Positions 1 through 5,633 of a stretch of 8,701 bases of DNA are shown here, in pieces; within the stretch, counting starts at the first letter, position 1; every line of letters begins with the position of its first letter. Below the pieces are notes generated by a model, which saw only the letters and a list, made by a program, of their open reading frames with translations, was not told where the DNA came from and made no database searches. Location: assembly GCA_964473245.1 (NCBI GenBank), contig CAYYOL010000064.1, positions 1 to 8,701 of the forward strand, read 5' to 3'. The stretch is from CAYZJV01 sp964473245. GTDB lineage: Bacteria > Spirochaetota > Spirochaetia > Sphaerochaetales > Sphaerochaetaceae. The translations under genes and the position numbers were made by a program.

Positions 1-76
1 CGAGAAACAGGAACGTCCAGAGGATCTTTTTCCTGAGTTCTTCGATCTTGAACATTGTAACTAAGGAGTTAGACAT
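1..76 (-). CDS. secY: Protein translocase subunit SecY (N-terminus only)
   Basis: SecY is the channel subunit of the SecYEG translocase in the inner membrane. Only 25 codons are present before the window edge, reading MSNSLVTMFKIEELRKKILW followed by TFLFL, where the first membrane segment begins. The basic, amphipathic MFKIEELRKKI stretch just ahead of transmembrane helix 1 is characteristic, and the position directly after rplO is canonical. ATG 76 is chosen over the in-frame ATG at 55. AGAGGA lies five bases before the first, nothing similar precedes the second, and related SecY proteins carry an NPLVxMFKI-type start as I recall. The call rests on context plus a short match. Confidence 0.88.
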   Translation of the reverse strand, partial: MSNSLVTMFKIEELRKKILWTFLFL

Positions 77-81
77 TGCGA

Positions 82-87
82 TCCTCT
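82..87 (-). promoter_or_regulatory. Ribosome binding site deciding the secY start
   Basis: On the minus strand AGAGGA lies five bases before ATG 76 and just after the rplO stop. The alternative ATG at 55 is preceded by TCCTTAGTTACA, with no Shine-Dalgarno match, so the upstream start is preferred. Confidence 0.75.
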
Positions 88-90
88 TCT

Positions 91-522
91 TTATCTGATT
101 TCGCCACCTGCCGCATTGATCTTTTCGACCGCAGCTGCAGATATCTTGAGTCCTTCAAAGATAACCTTCTTTGTAAGCTCACCGTTGGCAAGAACCTTGG
201 CCTGCGCATCTACGCCCTTGACCAGACACTTGTCCTTCAGCGAATCGAGATTCACGACTTCACCATCTTCGAATGATTCGGAGATAGCGTCGAGTGACAC
301 TACCCGATACTCTTGCTTGAATGGATAGTTGGAGAACCCACGACGTGCGATACGTCGGTACAAAGGCATCTGACCACCCTCGAATCCGGGACGAACTCCA
401 CCGCCACTACGAGCGTTCTGTCCATTATTTCCACGACCACAGGTTCGTCCCTTCGAAGAGGAACCTCTGCCTACGATCGTTTTCTTTGTGTTGGCACCAA
501 CAGGTGCTTTAATCTGTCCCAT
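91..522 (-). CDS. rplO: 50S ribosomal protein L15 (uL15)
   Basis: L15 has a long extended N-terminal arm threading into 23S rRNA and a globular C-terminal domain, and it joins late in 50S assembly. The 143-residue protein shows the arm motifs VGRGSSSKGRTCGRGNNGQNARSGGG at about 17-42 and GFEGGQMPLYRRIARRGFSN at 46-65, then the globular part with VVNLDSLKD and KVLANGELTKKVIFEGLKISAAAVEKINAAGG. The GSSSKGRTCGRGNNGQ form, with Cys28 and Asn-Asn where most bacteria read TSGRGHKGQ, resembles spirochaete L15 as I recall it. The ATG has AGGAG seven bases upstream, within rpmD. secY follows after 14 nt. Confidence 0.97.
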   Translation of the reverse strand: MGQIKAPVGANTKKTIVGRGSSSKGRTCGRGNNGQNARSGGGVRPGFEGGQMPLYRRIARRGFSNYPFKQEYRVVSLDAISESFEDGEVVNLDSLKDKCLVKGVDAQAKVLANGELTKKVIFEGLKISAAAVEKINAAGGEIR

Positions 523-523
523 G

Positions 524-712
524 TTACATCTCCTCGACTTTCACCAAGTGGGCAACGGCTCGGATCATCCCCTTGATAGCAGGACTTGCCTCTTGCTCAA
601 CGGAGCTGCCGATCTTCTTGAGTCCAAGAGCCTTTACAGTCTTCCGCTGTGCAGGAAGGCTGCCAATAACACTCTTAACCAACGTAATCTTAACTTTCTT
701 TGCTGCAGCCAT
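524..712 (-). CDS. rpmD: 50S ribosomal protein L30 (uL30)
   Basis: L30 is a small protein of the large subunit, present in many but not all bacteria. The 62-residue protein fits the compact bacterial form: KKVKITLVKSVIGSLPAQRKTVKALGLKKIGSSVEQEASPAIKGMIRAVAHLVKVEEM, where residues 8-20 give the first strand and SVIG turn and RKTVKALGLKKIG (23-35) the conserved helix. It lies between rpsE and rplO as expected. The ribosome binding site is an unusual G run (GTGGGGG) about seven bases before the ATG, inside the end of rpsE. Its last codons, GAG GAG ATG, provide the AGGAG for rplO, whose start is one base past the stop. Confidence 0.95.
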   Translation of the reverse strand: MAAAKKVKITLVKSVIGSLPAQRKTVKALGLKKIGSSVEQEASPAIKGMIRAVAHLVKVEEM

Positions 713-716
713 GAAA

Positions 717-1223
717 TTACCCCCACATCTCGCTCAGGGTCTTACCCCGGCTTTTTGCGAGTTCCTTGGCATCGAAAAGGGTTTCCAGTGCAACGAAAGC
801 TGCCTTCACCGTATTGACGCTATTCTTGGAACCGAGGGACTTGCTCAAAACGTCCTTGATACCACAGGCATCCATGACGTGACGAACCGCACCACCAGCA
901 ATAACACCAGTACCTGGAACAGCCGGTCTGAGCAATACACTCGCACTCTTGAATTCACCAAGCACCTCGTGAGGGATGGTGTCCTTGGACAAGGGAACAG
1001 TAATCATGTTTTCCTTGGCCTTGTCGACTGCCTTCCGAATTGCTTCGGCGACATCATTGGCCTTACCGGAACCATATCCGATCTTACCGTTCTGATTACC
1101 CACTACCACGAGAGCGGAGAAAGAGAACCGTCTTCCACCTTTTACTACTTTGGAAACCCGGTTGAGTCTTACCAACTTCTCTACAAACTCGCTGTCTCTG
1201 TTTCTATCTGACCTATCCACCAT
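717..1223 (-). CDS. rpsE: 30S ribosomal protein S5 (uS5)
   Basis: S5 sits at the mRNA entry pore with S3 and S4 and affects decoding fidelity. Its N-terminal loop is where spectinomycin resistance arises. The 168-residue protein has the dsRBD-like S5 domain at about 15-80 with NRVSKVVKGGRRFSFSALVVVG at 21-42 and NGKIGYGSGKANDVAEAIRKAV at 45-66. The C-terminal domain has LRPAVPGTGVIAGGAVRHVMDACGIKDVLSKSLGS at about 98-132. The spectinomycin loop (VSKVVKGG) looks wild type. The start is uncertain by one codon: ATG 1223 is two bases after AGGGGG, while the GTG at 1220 is five bases after it. The protein changes by a single residue. Confidence 0.97.
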   Translation of the reverse strand: MVDRSDRNRDSEFVEKLVRLNRVSKVVKGGRRFSFSALVVVGNQNGKIGYGSGKANDVAEAIRKAVDKAKENMITVPLSKDTIPHEVLGEFKSASVLLRPAVPGTGVIAGGAVRHVMDACGIKDVLSKSLGSKNSVNTVKAAFVALETLFDAKELAKSRGKTLSEMWG

Positions 1224-1225
1224 AT

Positions 1226-1231
1226 CCCCCT
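1226..1231 (-). promoter_or_regulatory. Atypical G-run ribosome binding site of rpsE
   Basis: AGGGGG overlaps the rplR stop (TAGGGGG). It is two bases from ATG 1223 and five from GTG 1220, leaving the rpsE start uncertain by one codon. Confidence 0.55.
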
Positions 1232-1589
1232 AGAATTTCACTCCGGCTTTTCTGGCACCGTCGGCAATACTCTTGACTATTCCATGAAAGAGAAATCCAT
1301 TGCGGTCAAATACCACTGTATCAATCTTCTTTTCCATGAGTCGCTTGCCAACCACTTCACCCAATTTGGCGCCATCGGCAACAGTATTCTTCAGCTCACG
1401 AAGTTCGGCCTCCAAGGTGCTGGCCGAAACAAGCGTATGTCCGGCGACATCGTCTATGACCTGTACATACATGTGCGAATTACTTCTGTACACAGTCATG
1501 CGAGGTCTAGTCGCGGTACCGGAGATATGCTTTCTGATATGAACCTTGCGCTTTGCACGCTTTCTGTATTTATCCAAAACTCTGTTCAT
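1230..1589 (-). CDS. rplR: 50S ribosomal protein L18 (uL18)
   Basis: L18 binds 5S rRNA in the central protuberance with L5. The 119-residue protein has the basic N-terminal arm (KYRKRAKRKVHIRKHISGT, about 7-25) that contacts 5S rRNA, then RPRMTVYRSNSHMYVQVIDDVAGHTLVSAST at 28-58 and the end VVFDRNGFLFHGIVKSIADGARKAGVKF. All are typical. The ATG follows AGGGTG with a five-base spacer. The upstream junction reads TAGGTAGGGTG, so the rplF stop again runs into the ribosome binding site. Only 6 nt separate the stop from rpsE. Confidence 0.97.
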   Translation of the reverse strand: MNRVLDKYRKRAKRKVHIRKHISGTATRPRMTVYRSNSHMYVQVIDDVAGHTLVSASTLEAELRELKNTVADGAKLGEVVGKRLMEKKIDTVVFDRNGFLFHGIVKSIADGARKAGVKF

Positions 1590-1602
1590 CTATTCACCCT
1601 AC

Positions 1603-2145
1603 CTATTTCTTACCGCCAGACTTGCCGACCTTACGACGTACAATCTCGTTTTCGTACTTAACACCCTTACCTTTGTACGGTTCGGGAGTTCTCAGGGACC
1701 TGATTTCTGAACTCACCTGCCCAACGCGCTGCTTATCGATTCCGGTCACCACAACGGTTGTCGGATTCTCACATGCGATCTGGACATCAGAAGGGATCAT
1801 AAACTCGATCTGGGTCGAATACCCAAGGTTGAGTGAGAGAATATCACCCTTGACCTCGGCACGAAAACCAACACCACTTACGAGCAGTTTTCTGGTATAG
1901 CCAGTTGAAACGCCAACAATCATGTTGTGAACCAACTGCCTATAGAGACCATGAAAGCCTCTTGCCTTCTTACTGTCTTCCTTCCTGGTTATCACCACTT
2001 GATCAGCAGAAACAGAAATTTCCACTTCAGGTCGGTAATTCTGAACCAGTTTCCCTTTAGGTCCCTCAACGGAAATCATACCATCAACAGCCTTGACGGA
2101 GACTCCCTTGGGCAATGCAATCGGTAACTTACCTATTCGAGACAT
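1603..2145 (-). CDS. rplF: 50S ribosomal protein L6 (uL6)
   Basis: L6 binds near the sarcin-ricin loop and the factor-binding site of the 50S subunit. The frame opens at a TTG six codons earlier, but ATG 2145 is chosen because it gives the family N-terminus MSRIGKLPIALPKGV and has AAGGTGG six bases upstream, part of it from the rpsH stop. The protein has 180 residues, built from two repeated domains. The first includes GMISVEGPKGKL at 22-33; the second includes KLLVSGVGFRAEVKGDILSLNLGYS at 86-110. The C-terminal signature RTPEPYKGKGVKYENEIVRRKVGK is at about 152-175. rplR starts 13 nt after the stop. Confidence 0.97.
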   Translation of the reverse strand: MSRIGKLPIALPKGVSVKAVDGMISVEGPKGKLVQNYRPEVEISVSADQVVITRKEDSKKARGFHGLYRQLVHNMIVGVSTGYTRKLLVSGVGFRAEVKGDILSLNLGYSTQIEFMIPSDVQIACENPTTVVVTGIDKQRVGQVSSEIRSLRTPEPYKGKGVKYENEIVRRKVGKSGGKK

Positions 2146-2151
2146 AGTCCA

Positions 2152-2158
2152 CCACCTT
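2152..2158 (-). promoter_or_regulatory. Ribosome binding site deciding the rplF start
   Basis: AAGGTGG on the minus strand overlaps the rpsH stop codon and is six bases before ATG 2145, whose product starts MSRIGK as in the family. This excludes the longer TTG-initiated frame. Confidence 0.8.
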
Positions 2159-2558
2159 ACCAAATTGAGCAGATCAGTTCACCACCGACCTTCTTCTCGC
2201 TAGCTTTCTTACCCGTGATAACACCCGAAGAGGTAGATACAACAACTACACCATAGCCATTGTACACTCTCGGCATATCTCGATATCCGGAATACACACG
2301 CCGTCCGGGTGTGGATATCCTATCGATACCGTGGAGAACCGGGTTCTGCTTCTCATCATATTTCAAAAACACTCGAATTACATTAATACCGTCTTTGTTG
2401 ACAACTTTCTTGAAATTCTTGATGTATCCCTCATTCTTCAAGATCTTGACGATCTGAAGCTTGATTTTGGATGTCGAAATTTCAACTTTCTCATGCTTAG
2501 CCATGCTAGCATTTCTGATTTTTGTCAGCATATCGGCAACAGGATCACTTATAGCCAT
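2157..2558 (-). CDS. rpsH: 30S ribosomal protein S8 (uS8)
   Basis: S8 is a primary binder of the 16S rRNA central domain (helix 21), and in E. coli it represses the spc operon. The 133-residue protein begins MAISDPVADMLTKIRNAS, the family hallmark. In the middle it has GIDRISTPGRRVYSGYRDMPRVYNGYGVVVVST at about 77-109. The C-terminal RNA-binding signature is STSSGVITGKKASEKKVGGELICSIW at 108-133. The usual GVMTDREA core reads GVITGKKA here, a mild variation. AGGAG joined to the rpsN stop (TAGGAG) sits six bases before the ATG. The last codon region overlaps the rplF ribosome binding site. Confidence 0.98.
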   Translation of the reverse strand: MAISDPVADMLTKIRNASMAKHEKVEISTSKIKLQIVKILKNEGYIKNFKKVVNKDGINVIRVFLKYDEKQNPVLHGIDRISTPGRRVYSGYRDMPRVYNGYGVVVVSTSSGVITGKKASEKKVGGELICSIW

Positions 2559-2567
2559 GTTAATCTC

Positions 2568-2753
2568 CTACCAGCTGGATTTGGTAACGCCAGGGATCTG
2601 CCCTTCACTGGCAAGTTTCCGAAAGCAAACCCTGCACATTTCGAATTTCCGCATATACCCGCGGGGTCGTCCACAAATCTTGCAGCGGTTGACCTTCCTG
2701 GTGCTATACTTAGGCGTTCTGTTCGCCTTGATTATCATTGATTTCTTTGCCAT
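2568..2753 (-). CDS. rpsN: 30S ribosomal protein S14, zinc-binding type (uS14)
   Basis: S14 is a late-binding protein of the 30S head. This is the short, zinc-binding form (often called type Z) with 61 residues, compared with about 100 in the zinc-free form. Four cysteines, C24, C27, C40 and C43, make two CxxC pairs for one zinc ion. The flanking sequence CKICGRPRGYMRKFEMCRVCFRKLA and the end GQIPGVTKSSW match this type closely. The start MAKKSMIIKA has AAGGTGGAG immediately upstream, overlapping the rplE stop (TAAGGTGGAG), with seven bases to the ATG. Zinc-containing S14 may make ribosome synthesis sensitive to zinc supply. Whether a zinc-free paralogue exists elsewhere cannot be told from this window. 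Confidence 0.97.
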   Translation of the reverse strand: MAKKSMIIKANRTPKYSTRKVNRCKICGRPRGYMRKFEMCRVCFRKLASEGQIPGVTKSSW

Positions 2754-2767
2754 CTCTCTACTCCACC

Positions 2768-3319
2768 TTATTTAGCGAACGGCATACCCAGCTTCTTGAG
2801 CAGGGCAAACCCTTCTTCATCGGTCTTGGCCGAAGTCACGATAGCAACGTTCAACCCACTTACACGTTCGATTTTATCGTAGTCGATCTCCGGAAAGATA
2901 ATCTGCTCGGTGATACCGAGAGAGTAGTTCCCATTACCGTCGAATGCGTTGGGTTTGACGCCCTTGAAGTCCTTAACACGCGGTAAAGCAATGCCAATCA
3001 AACGTTCAAGAAAGAACCACATGTTGTCGCCGCGGAGAGTTACAACAGCTCCGATTTCCTGCCCTTCACGAACTTTAAAGTTAGCGATTGACTTTCTGGC
3101 TTTCGTCTTGACCACATGCTGTCCAGTAATCTGTTCCAGTTCCTTGACAGCCGCATCAAGAAGCTTCTTATTGACAATAGCCTCACCAACACCAACACTT
3201 ACAGAAACTTTCTCAAGTGTGGGGACCTGCATCTTGGACTTATAGCCAAACTCAGAGAGAAGTTCGGGTTCGACCTTCTCCTTATACATTTTCTTAAGAC
3301 TTGGTATGAATTTTTCCAT
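2768..3319 (-). CDS. rplE: 50S ribosomal protein L5 (uL5)
   Basis: L5 binds 5S rRNA together with L18 and touches P-site tRNA from the central protuberance. The 183-residue protein is of normal length. It shows the VSVSVGVGEA segment at 38-47, TGQHVVKTKARKSIANFKVREGQEIGAVVTLRG at about 65-97, the ERLIGIALPRVKDFKG motif at 105-120, and NYSLGITEQIIFPEIDYDKIERVSGLNVAIVT at 131-162. The ATG shares one base with the rplX stop (TAATG). The sequence ahead (GGGGAAGTGATCTA) offers only a weak Shine-Dalgarno match, so translation probably depends on ribosomes finishing rplX. In E. coli S8 represses at this junction. I could not recognise that binding helix here. Confidence 0.98.
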   Translation of the reverse strand: MEKFIPSLKKMYKEKVEPELLSEFGYKSKMQVPTLEKVSVSVGVGEAIVNKKLLDAAVKELEQITGQHVVKTKARKSIANFKVREGQEIGAVVTLRGDNMWFFLERLIGIALPRVKDFKGVKPNAFDGNGNYSLGITEQIIFPEIDYDKIERVSGLNVAIVTSAKTDEEGFALLKKLGMPFAK

Positions 3320-3624
3320 TAGATCACTTCCCCGGTTTTCTTGGCGAAACGTGATTTCACGCCTTTTTCATCGACCTTCATGCCAATTCGTGTAGTCTGG
3401 CCATTCTTCAATAAGAAGGCAACATTGGAAACATGAATCGGTGCCTCGATCTCCTTAATGCCGCCCTGATCCTGCTGGGAGCGTTTTCTCATGGTCTTCT
3501 TCACCATGTTGACTCCCTGGACGACGACCCGTTGGCTCTCGTGATCAATTTTCAGGATGCGGCCGGTCTTACCCTTGTCCTTTCCTGCGAGAACCTTGAC
3601 GTTGTCATTCTTCTTCAGTTTCAT
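3319..3624 (-). CDS. rplX: 50S ribosomal protein L24 (uL24)
   Basis: L24 is one of the two assembly-initiating proteins of the 50S subunit and binds the 5' end of 23S rRNA near the tunnel exit. The frame can open at a GTG (3630), but the ATG two codons later is chosen. AGGAG, which overlaps the rplN stop as TAGGAG, is eight bases from the ATG and only two from the GTG. The protein then has 101 residues. A KOW motif occupies about residues 5-30 (NDNVKVLAGKDKGKTGRIL), followed by VVVQGVNMVKKTMR and IEAPIHVSNVAFL at 59-71, typical of bacterial L24. The stop overlaps the rplE start by one base (TAATG). Confidence 0.95.
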   Translation of the reverse strand: MKLKKNDNVKVLAGKDKGKTGRILKIDHESQRVVVQGVNMVKKTMRKRSQQDQGGIKEIEAPIHVSNVAFLLKNGQTTRIGMKVDEKGVKSRFAKKTGEVI

Positions 3625-3632
3625 CTTCACAA

Positions 3633-3637
3633 CTCCT
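3633..3637 (-). promoter_or_regulatory. Ribosome binding site deciding the rplX start
   Basis: AGGAG, joined to the rplN stop as TAGGAG, is eight bases before ATG 3624 but only two before the in-frame GTG 3630, which favours the ATG. Confidence 0.75.
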
Positions 3638-4004
3638 ACAACACTTCCGGCGCAAGAGAAACGATCTTCACGAACCCACCTTCTCGAAGTTCGCGGGCAA
3701 CAGGCCCAAAGATACGCTTACCGCGCGGGTTATTGTTGGCATCGATGACTACACAAGCATTGTCATCGAACCTGATATAGGTACCGTCAGGTCGGCGGTA
3801 TTCTTTTCTTGTACGAACAATCACAGCCTTCAACACGTCGCCCTTCTTGATGGCTCCGTTCGGGAGTGCGTCCTTCACAGCAACAACGATGATATCACCG
3901 ACTCCAGCGATCATTCTATGGCTTCCGCCAAGAACTTTGATACACTGAACTCGCTTGGCACCACTGTTGTCCGCTACGTTCAAATATGTCTGCATCTGTA
4001 CCAT
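3636..4004 (-). CDS. rplN: 50S ribosomal protein L14 (uL14)
   Basis: L14 lies on the subunit interface, forms bridges to 16S rRNA and is the contact for the silencing factor RsfS. The protein has exactly the usual 122 residues. Features are MVQMQTYLNVADNSGAKRVQCIKVLGG at 1-27, AVKDALPNGAIKKGDVLKAVIVRTRKEYRRPDGTYIRFDDNACVVI across about 42-87, and the end NNNPRGKRIFGPVARELREGGFVKIVSLAPEVL. All match the family closely. The ATG is preceded by AAGGAG with a seven-base spacer. In many bacteria this gene opens the spc operon, but here only 14 nt separate it from rpsQ, so read-through from the S10 block is expected. Confidence 0.98.
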   Translation of the reverse strand: MVQMQTYLNVADNSGAKRVQCIKVLGGSHRMIAGVGDIIVVAVKDALPNGAIKKGDVLKAVIVRTRKEYRRPDGTYIRFDDNACVVIDANNNPRGKRIFGPVARELREGGFVKIVSLAPEVL

Positions 4005-4018
4005 GACGTTGCTCCTTG

Positions 4019-4270
4019 CTACTTCGCCCGTTCAACGATCTGCTCGAGGCGCCAGCACTTATCCTTACTGATATGGCGGCATTCCACTACGCGGACGGTG
4101 TCACCAGTGTGGGCGTCATTTCTCTCATCGTGCGCCTTCACCTTCTTGGTTCTGGTCACATACTTTTTGTAGAGAGGATGCAGTCTTCTTGTCGAGATTG
4201 CCACAACAATGGTCTTATCCATTTTGTCGCTTGTCACCATTCCGGTGTACCGTTTTTTATTAGCTTCCAT
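4019..4270 (-). CDS. rpsQ: 30S ribosomal protein S17 (uS17)
   Basis: S17 is a primary 16S rRNA-binding protein of the 5' domain, with an OB fold. The frame is open from a TTG at 4279, but the ATG three codons later is chosen: GTGAGG lies ten bases before the ATG and only one base from the TTG, and MEANKKRYTG fits the family. The resulting protein has 83 residues. It shows KRYTGMVTSDKMDKTIVVAI at about 6-25, HPLYKKYVTRTKKVKAHDE at 31-49, and GDTVRVVECRHISKDKCWRLEQIVERA at 56-82, matching the GDxVxIxECRPLSKxKxW signature. It closes the classical S10 block. rplN begins 14 nt downstream. Confidence 0.95.
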   Translation of the reverse strand: MEANKKRYTGMVTSDKMDKTIVVAISTRRLHPLYKKYVTRTKKVKAHDERNDAHTGDTVRVVECRHISKDKCWRLEQIVERAK

Positions 4271-4280
4271 TAGACGCAAA

Positions 4281-4286
4281 CCTCAC
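4281..4286 (-). promoter_or_regulatory. Ribosome binding site deciding the rpsQ start
   Basis: GTGAGG follows the rpmC stop and is ten bases before ATG 4270. It is one base from the upstream TTG 4279, too close for that codon to serve as the start. Confidence 0.7.
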
Positions 4287-4493
4287 TTAGTTGGATTTCT
4301 TTCGTATGCCAAGCGCATACTCGTGGATGAGCGTGTTGAGCCGGGCAATTTTCCTTCTGGTAGTTCGCACAGCCAACGGATTCTCCACGTGTCCAAGCAC
4401 CTTCGCCATTCTCAGGTCCAATGCCTCTTTGCGAAGCTCGTCCCTTTTGGCGACCAATTCCGCATAAGTTAAATCAGCATATGAATTTTTCAT
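4287..4493 (-). CDS. rpmC: 50S ribosomal protein L29 (uL29)
   Basis: L29 is a small helical protein near the exit tunnel next to L23, contributing to the chaperone and targeting-factor platform. The 68-residue protein fits the family: an N-terminal helix (SYADLTYAELVAKRDELRKEALDLRMAK, about 4-31), the conserved turn VENPLAVRTTRRKIARLNT at about 36-54, and a second helix ending in a basic tail. This two-helix hairpin with NP in the turn is characteristic. The ATG lies 3 nt after the rplP stop, and GTGGAG from the last rplP codons sits about six bases upstream. Position between rplP and rpsQ is canonical. Confidence 0.95.
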   Translation of the reverse strand: MKNSYADLTYAELVAKRDELRKEALDLRMAKVLGHVENPLAVRTTRRKIARLNTLIHEYALGIRKKSN

Positions 4494-4496
4494 ATC

Positions 4497-4913
4497 TTAC
4501 TCCACTTCCCTTCTCATGATGAACTTCGTCTTGATCGGGAGTTTGGAGGCAGCAAGTTGCAAAGCCTCTCGGGCAAGCTCTTCCTGAACTCCACCCATCT
4601 CGAACATGACGGCACCAGTCTTAACCACGGCAACCCAACCTTCAGGGCTACCCTTACCGTTACCCTGCCGGGTTTCTGCTGGCTTTTTCGTGTAAGGCAT
4701 GTCAGGGAATATCCGAATCCAAACCTTACCACCACGTTTGATGTGACGGGTCATCGCAATACGAGCTGCCTCAATCTGACGATTGGTGATCCACTTCGGC
4801 TCGAGTGCAATGAGCCCGAATTCACCGAAAGCCAGATAATTACCACGATGAGCGACTCCGTCCCTCGTACCTCTATGCTTCTTTCTATACTTGATTCTTT
4901 TTGGACTCAGCAT
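4497..4913 (-). CDS. rplP: 50S ribosomal protein L16 (uL16)
   Basis: L16 positions A-site and P-site tRNA on the 50S subunit and is a late assembly protein. The 138-residue protein has the family start MLSPKRIKYRKKHRG, then FGEFGLIALEPKWITNRQIEAARIAMTRHIKRGGKVWIRIFP at about 29-70, and KKPAETRQGNGKGSPEGWVAVVK at 76-98. Arg82 is at the position of Arg81, hydroxylated in E. coli L16. The C-terminus carries KLPIKTKFI. In the conserved SPExWVAVV motif the x position is Gly92, where many bacteria have Tyr. An in-frame TAG is two codons upstream, so ATG 4913 is the start. AGGAG, from the last codons of rpsC, lies ten bases before it. The gap to rpsC is 6 nt. Confidence 0.98.
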   Translation of the reverse strand: MLSPKRIKYRKKHRGTRDGVAHRGNYLAFGEFGLIALEPKWITNRQIEAARIAMTRHIKRGGKVWIRIFPDMPYTKKPAETRQGNGKGSPEGWVAVVKTGAVMFEMGGVQEELAREALQLAASKLPIKTKFIMRREVE

Positions 4914-4919
4914 GATGTA

Positions 4920-5633
4920 CTAACTCCTCGCCTCAACGCTTTCAGCCCGCTCCCGTGCAGATTTCCGCACAAGAAGACCAGCGTCGTCTTTCTTCGATTT
5001 GTCAAGAATCTCGCCATTGTAGACCCACACCTTGACGCCAATAGCACCAAAGGAGGTGTTGGCCTGAGCAAAACCGTAATCGATATCACTTCTCAGCGTG
5101 TGCAATGGAATTCTTCCATCCTTCAACCACTCGGAACCAGCGATCTCTTTTCCACCAAGTCGTCCAGACACCTTGATCTTGACGCCCTGAGCTCCACCCT
5201 GCATCGCCTTGGAGATAGCCATCTTCAATGCTCTGCGGTGAGAACCTCGGTTTGTCAGCTGCCGTGCAACATTCAGAGCAATAAGCTGAGCATCTGCCTC
5301 AGGCTTCTTGATCTCTTTGATCTTTATCTGAACCTTCTTGTCGGTCAAACCCTGCAACCGTGCTCCAAGCTTCTCAACATTAGATCCCTTGGAACCAATG
5401 ATAATGCCGGGTCGGCTGGTAGAAATGGTGAGTGATACCCGTTGCGGTTTCCGTACGATCTCAACATCGGAAATTTCAGCTCCCTGCACTTCAGGGCAGG
5501 TGAGAAGCACTTTCCGGAGCTTCAGATCTTCATGAAGCGTTGCCGCATACTCTCTCGGATCGACATACCATTTAGATTTCCAAGTCTTGTTGACTCCCAA
5601 ACGAAGTCCAATAGGATTTACTTTCTGGCCCAT
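4920..5633 (-). CDS. rpsC: 30S ribosomal protein S3 (uS3)
   Basis: S3 lies at the mRNA entry pore of the 30S subunit with S4 and S5 and takes part in unwinding mRNA. The 237-residue protein starts MGQKVNPIGLRLG, diagnostic for bacterial S3. A type-2 KH domain spans about residues 39-108 with the loop PGIIIGSKG at 75-83 (GxxG at 80-83). The C-terminal domain follows with SHRRALKMAI at 131-140, whose R133, R134 and K137 correspond to the E. coli helicase residues R131, R132 and K135, then VSGRLGGKEIA and GRIPLHTLRSDIDYG. The ATG follows the rplV stop directly (TAAATG). Its binding site AGGTGGGG lies within the last rplV codons, which suggests coupling. Confidence 0.98.
   Translation of the reverse strand: MGQKVNPIGLRLGVNKTWKSKWYVDPREYAATLHEDLKLRKVLLTCPEVQGAEISDVEIVRKPQRVSLTISTSRPGIIIGSKGSNVEKLGARLQGLTDKKVQIKIKEIKKPEADAQLIALNVARQLTNRGSHRRALKMAISKAMQGGAQGVKIKVSGRLGGKEIAGSEWLKDGRIPLHTLRSDIDYGFAQANTSFGAIGVKVWVYNGEILDKSKKDDAGLLVRKSARERAESVEARS

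Noticed and set aside
573..1211. Plus-strand open frame of 212 codons antisense to rpmD and rpsE
   Set aside because: Same reasoning: it covers conserved genes on the other strand, has no recognisable family and shows no gene-like context.
3270..3380. Possible S8 autoregulatory RNA helix at the rplX/rplE junction
   Set aside because: I could not pick out a helix resembling 16S helix 21 by eye; a folding and covariation test would be needed to claim it.
4995..5003. Minus-strand TTGACA within the end of rpsC, a possible internal promoter for rplP onward
   Set aside because: No -10-like hexamer at proper spacing downstream; it is explained by codons of the conserved S3 C-terminus.
4557..5435. 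Long plus-strand open frame of 292 codons antisense to rplP and rpsC
   Set aside because: It lies entirely opposite two clearly real ribosomal genes. Its translation shows no recognisable domain and a composition typical of antisense shadows.
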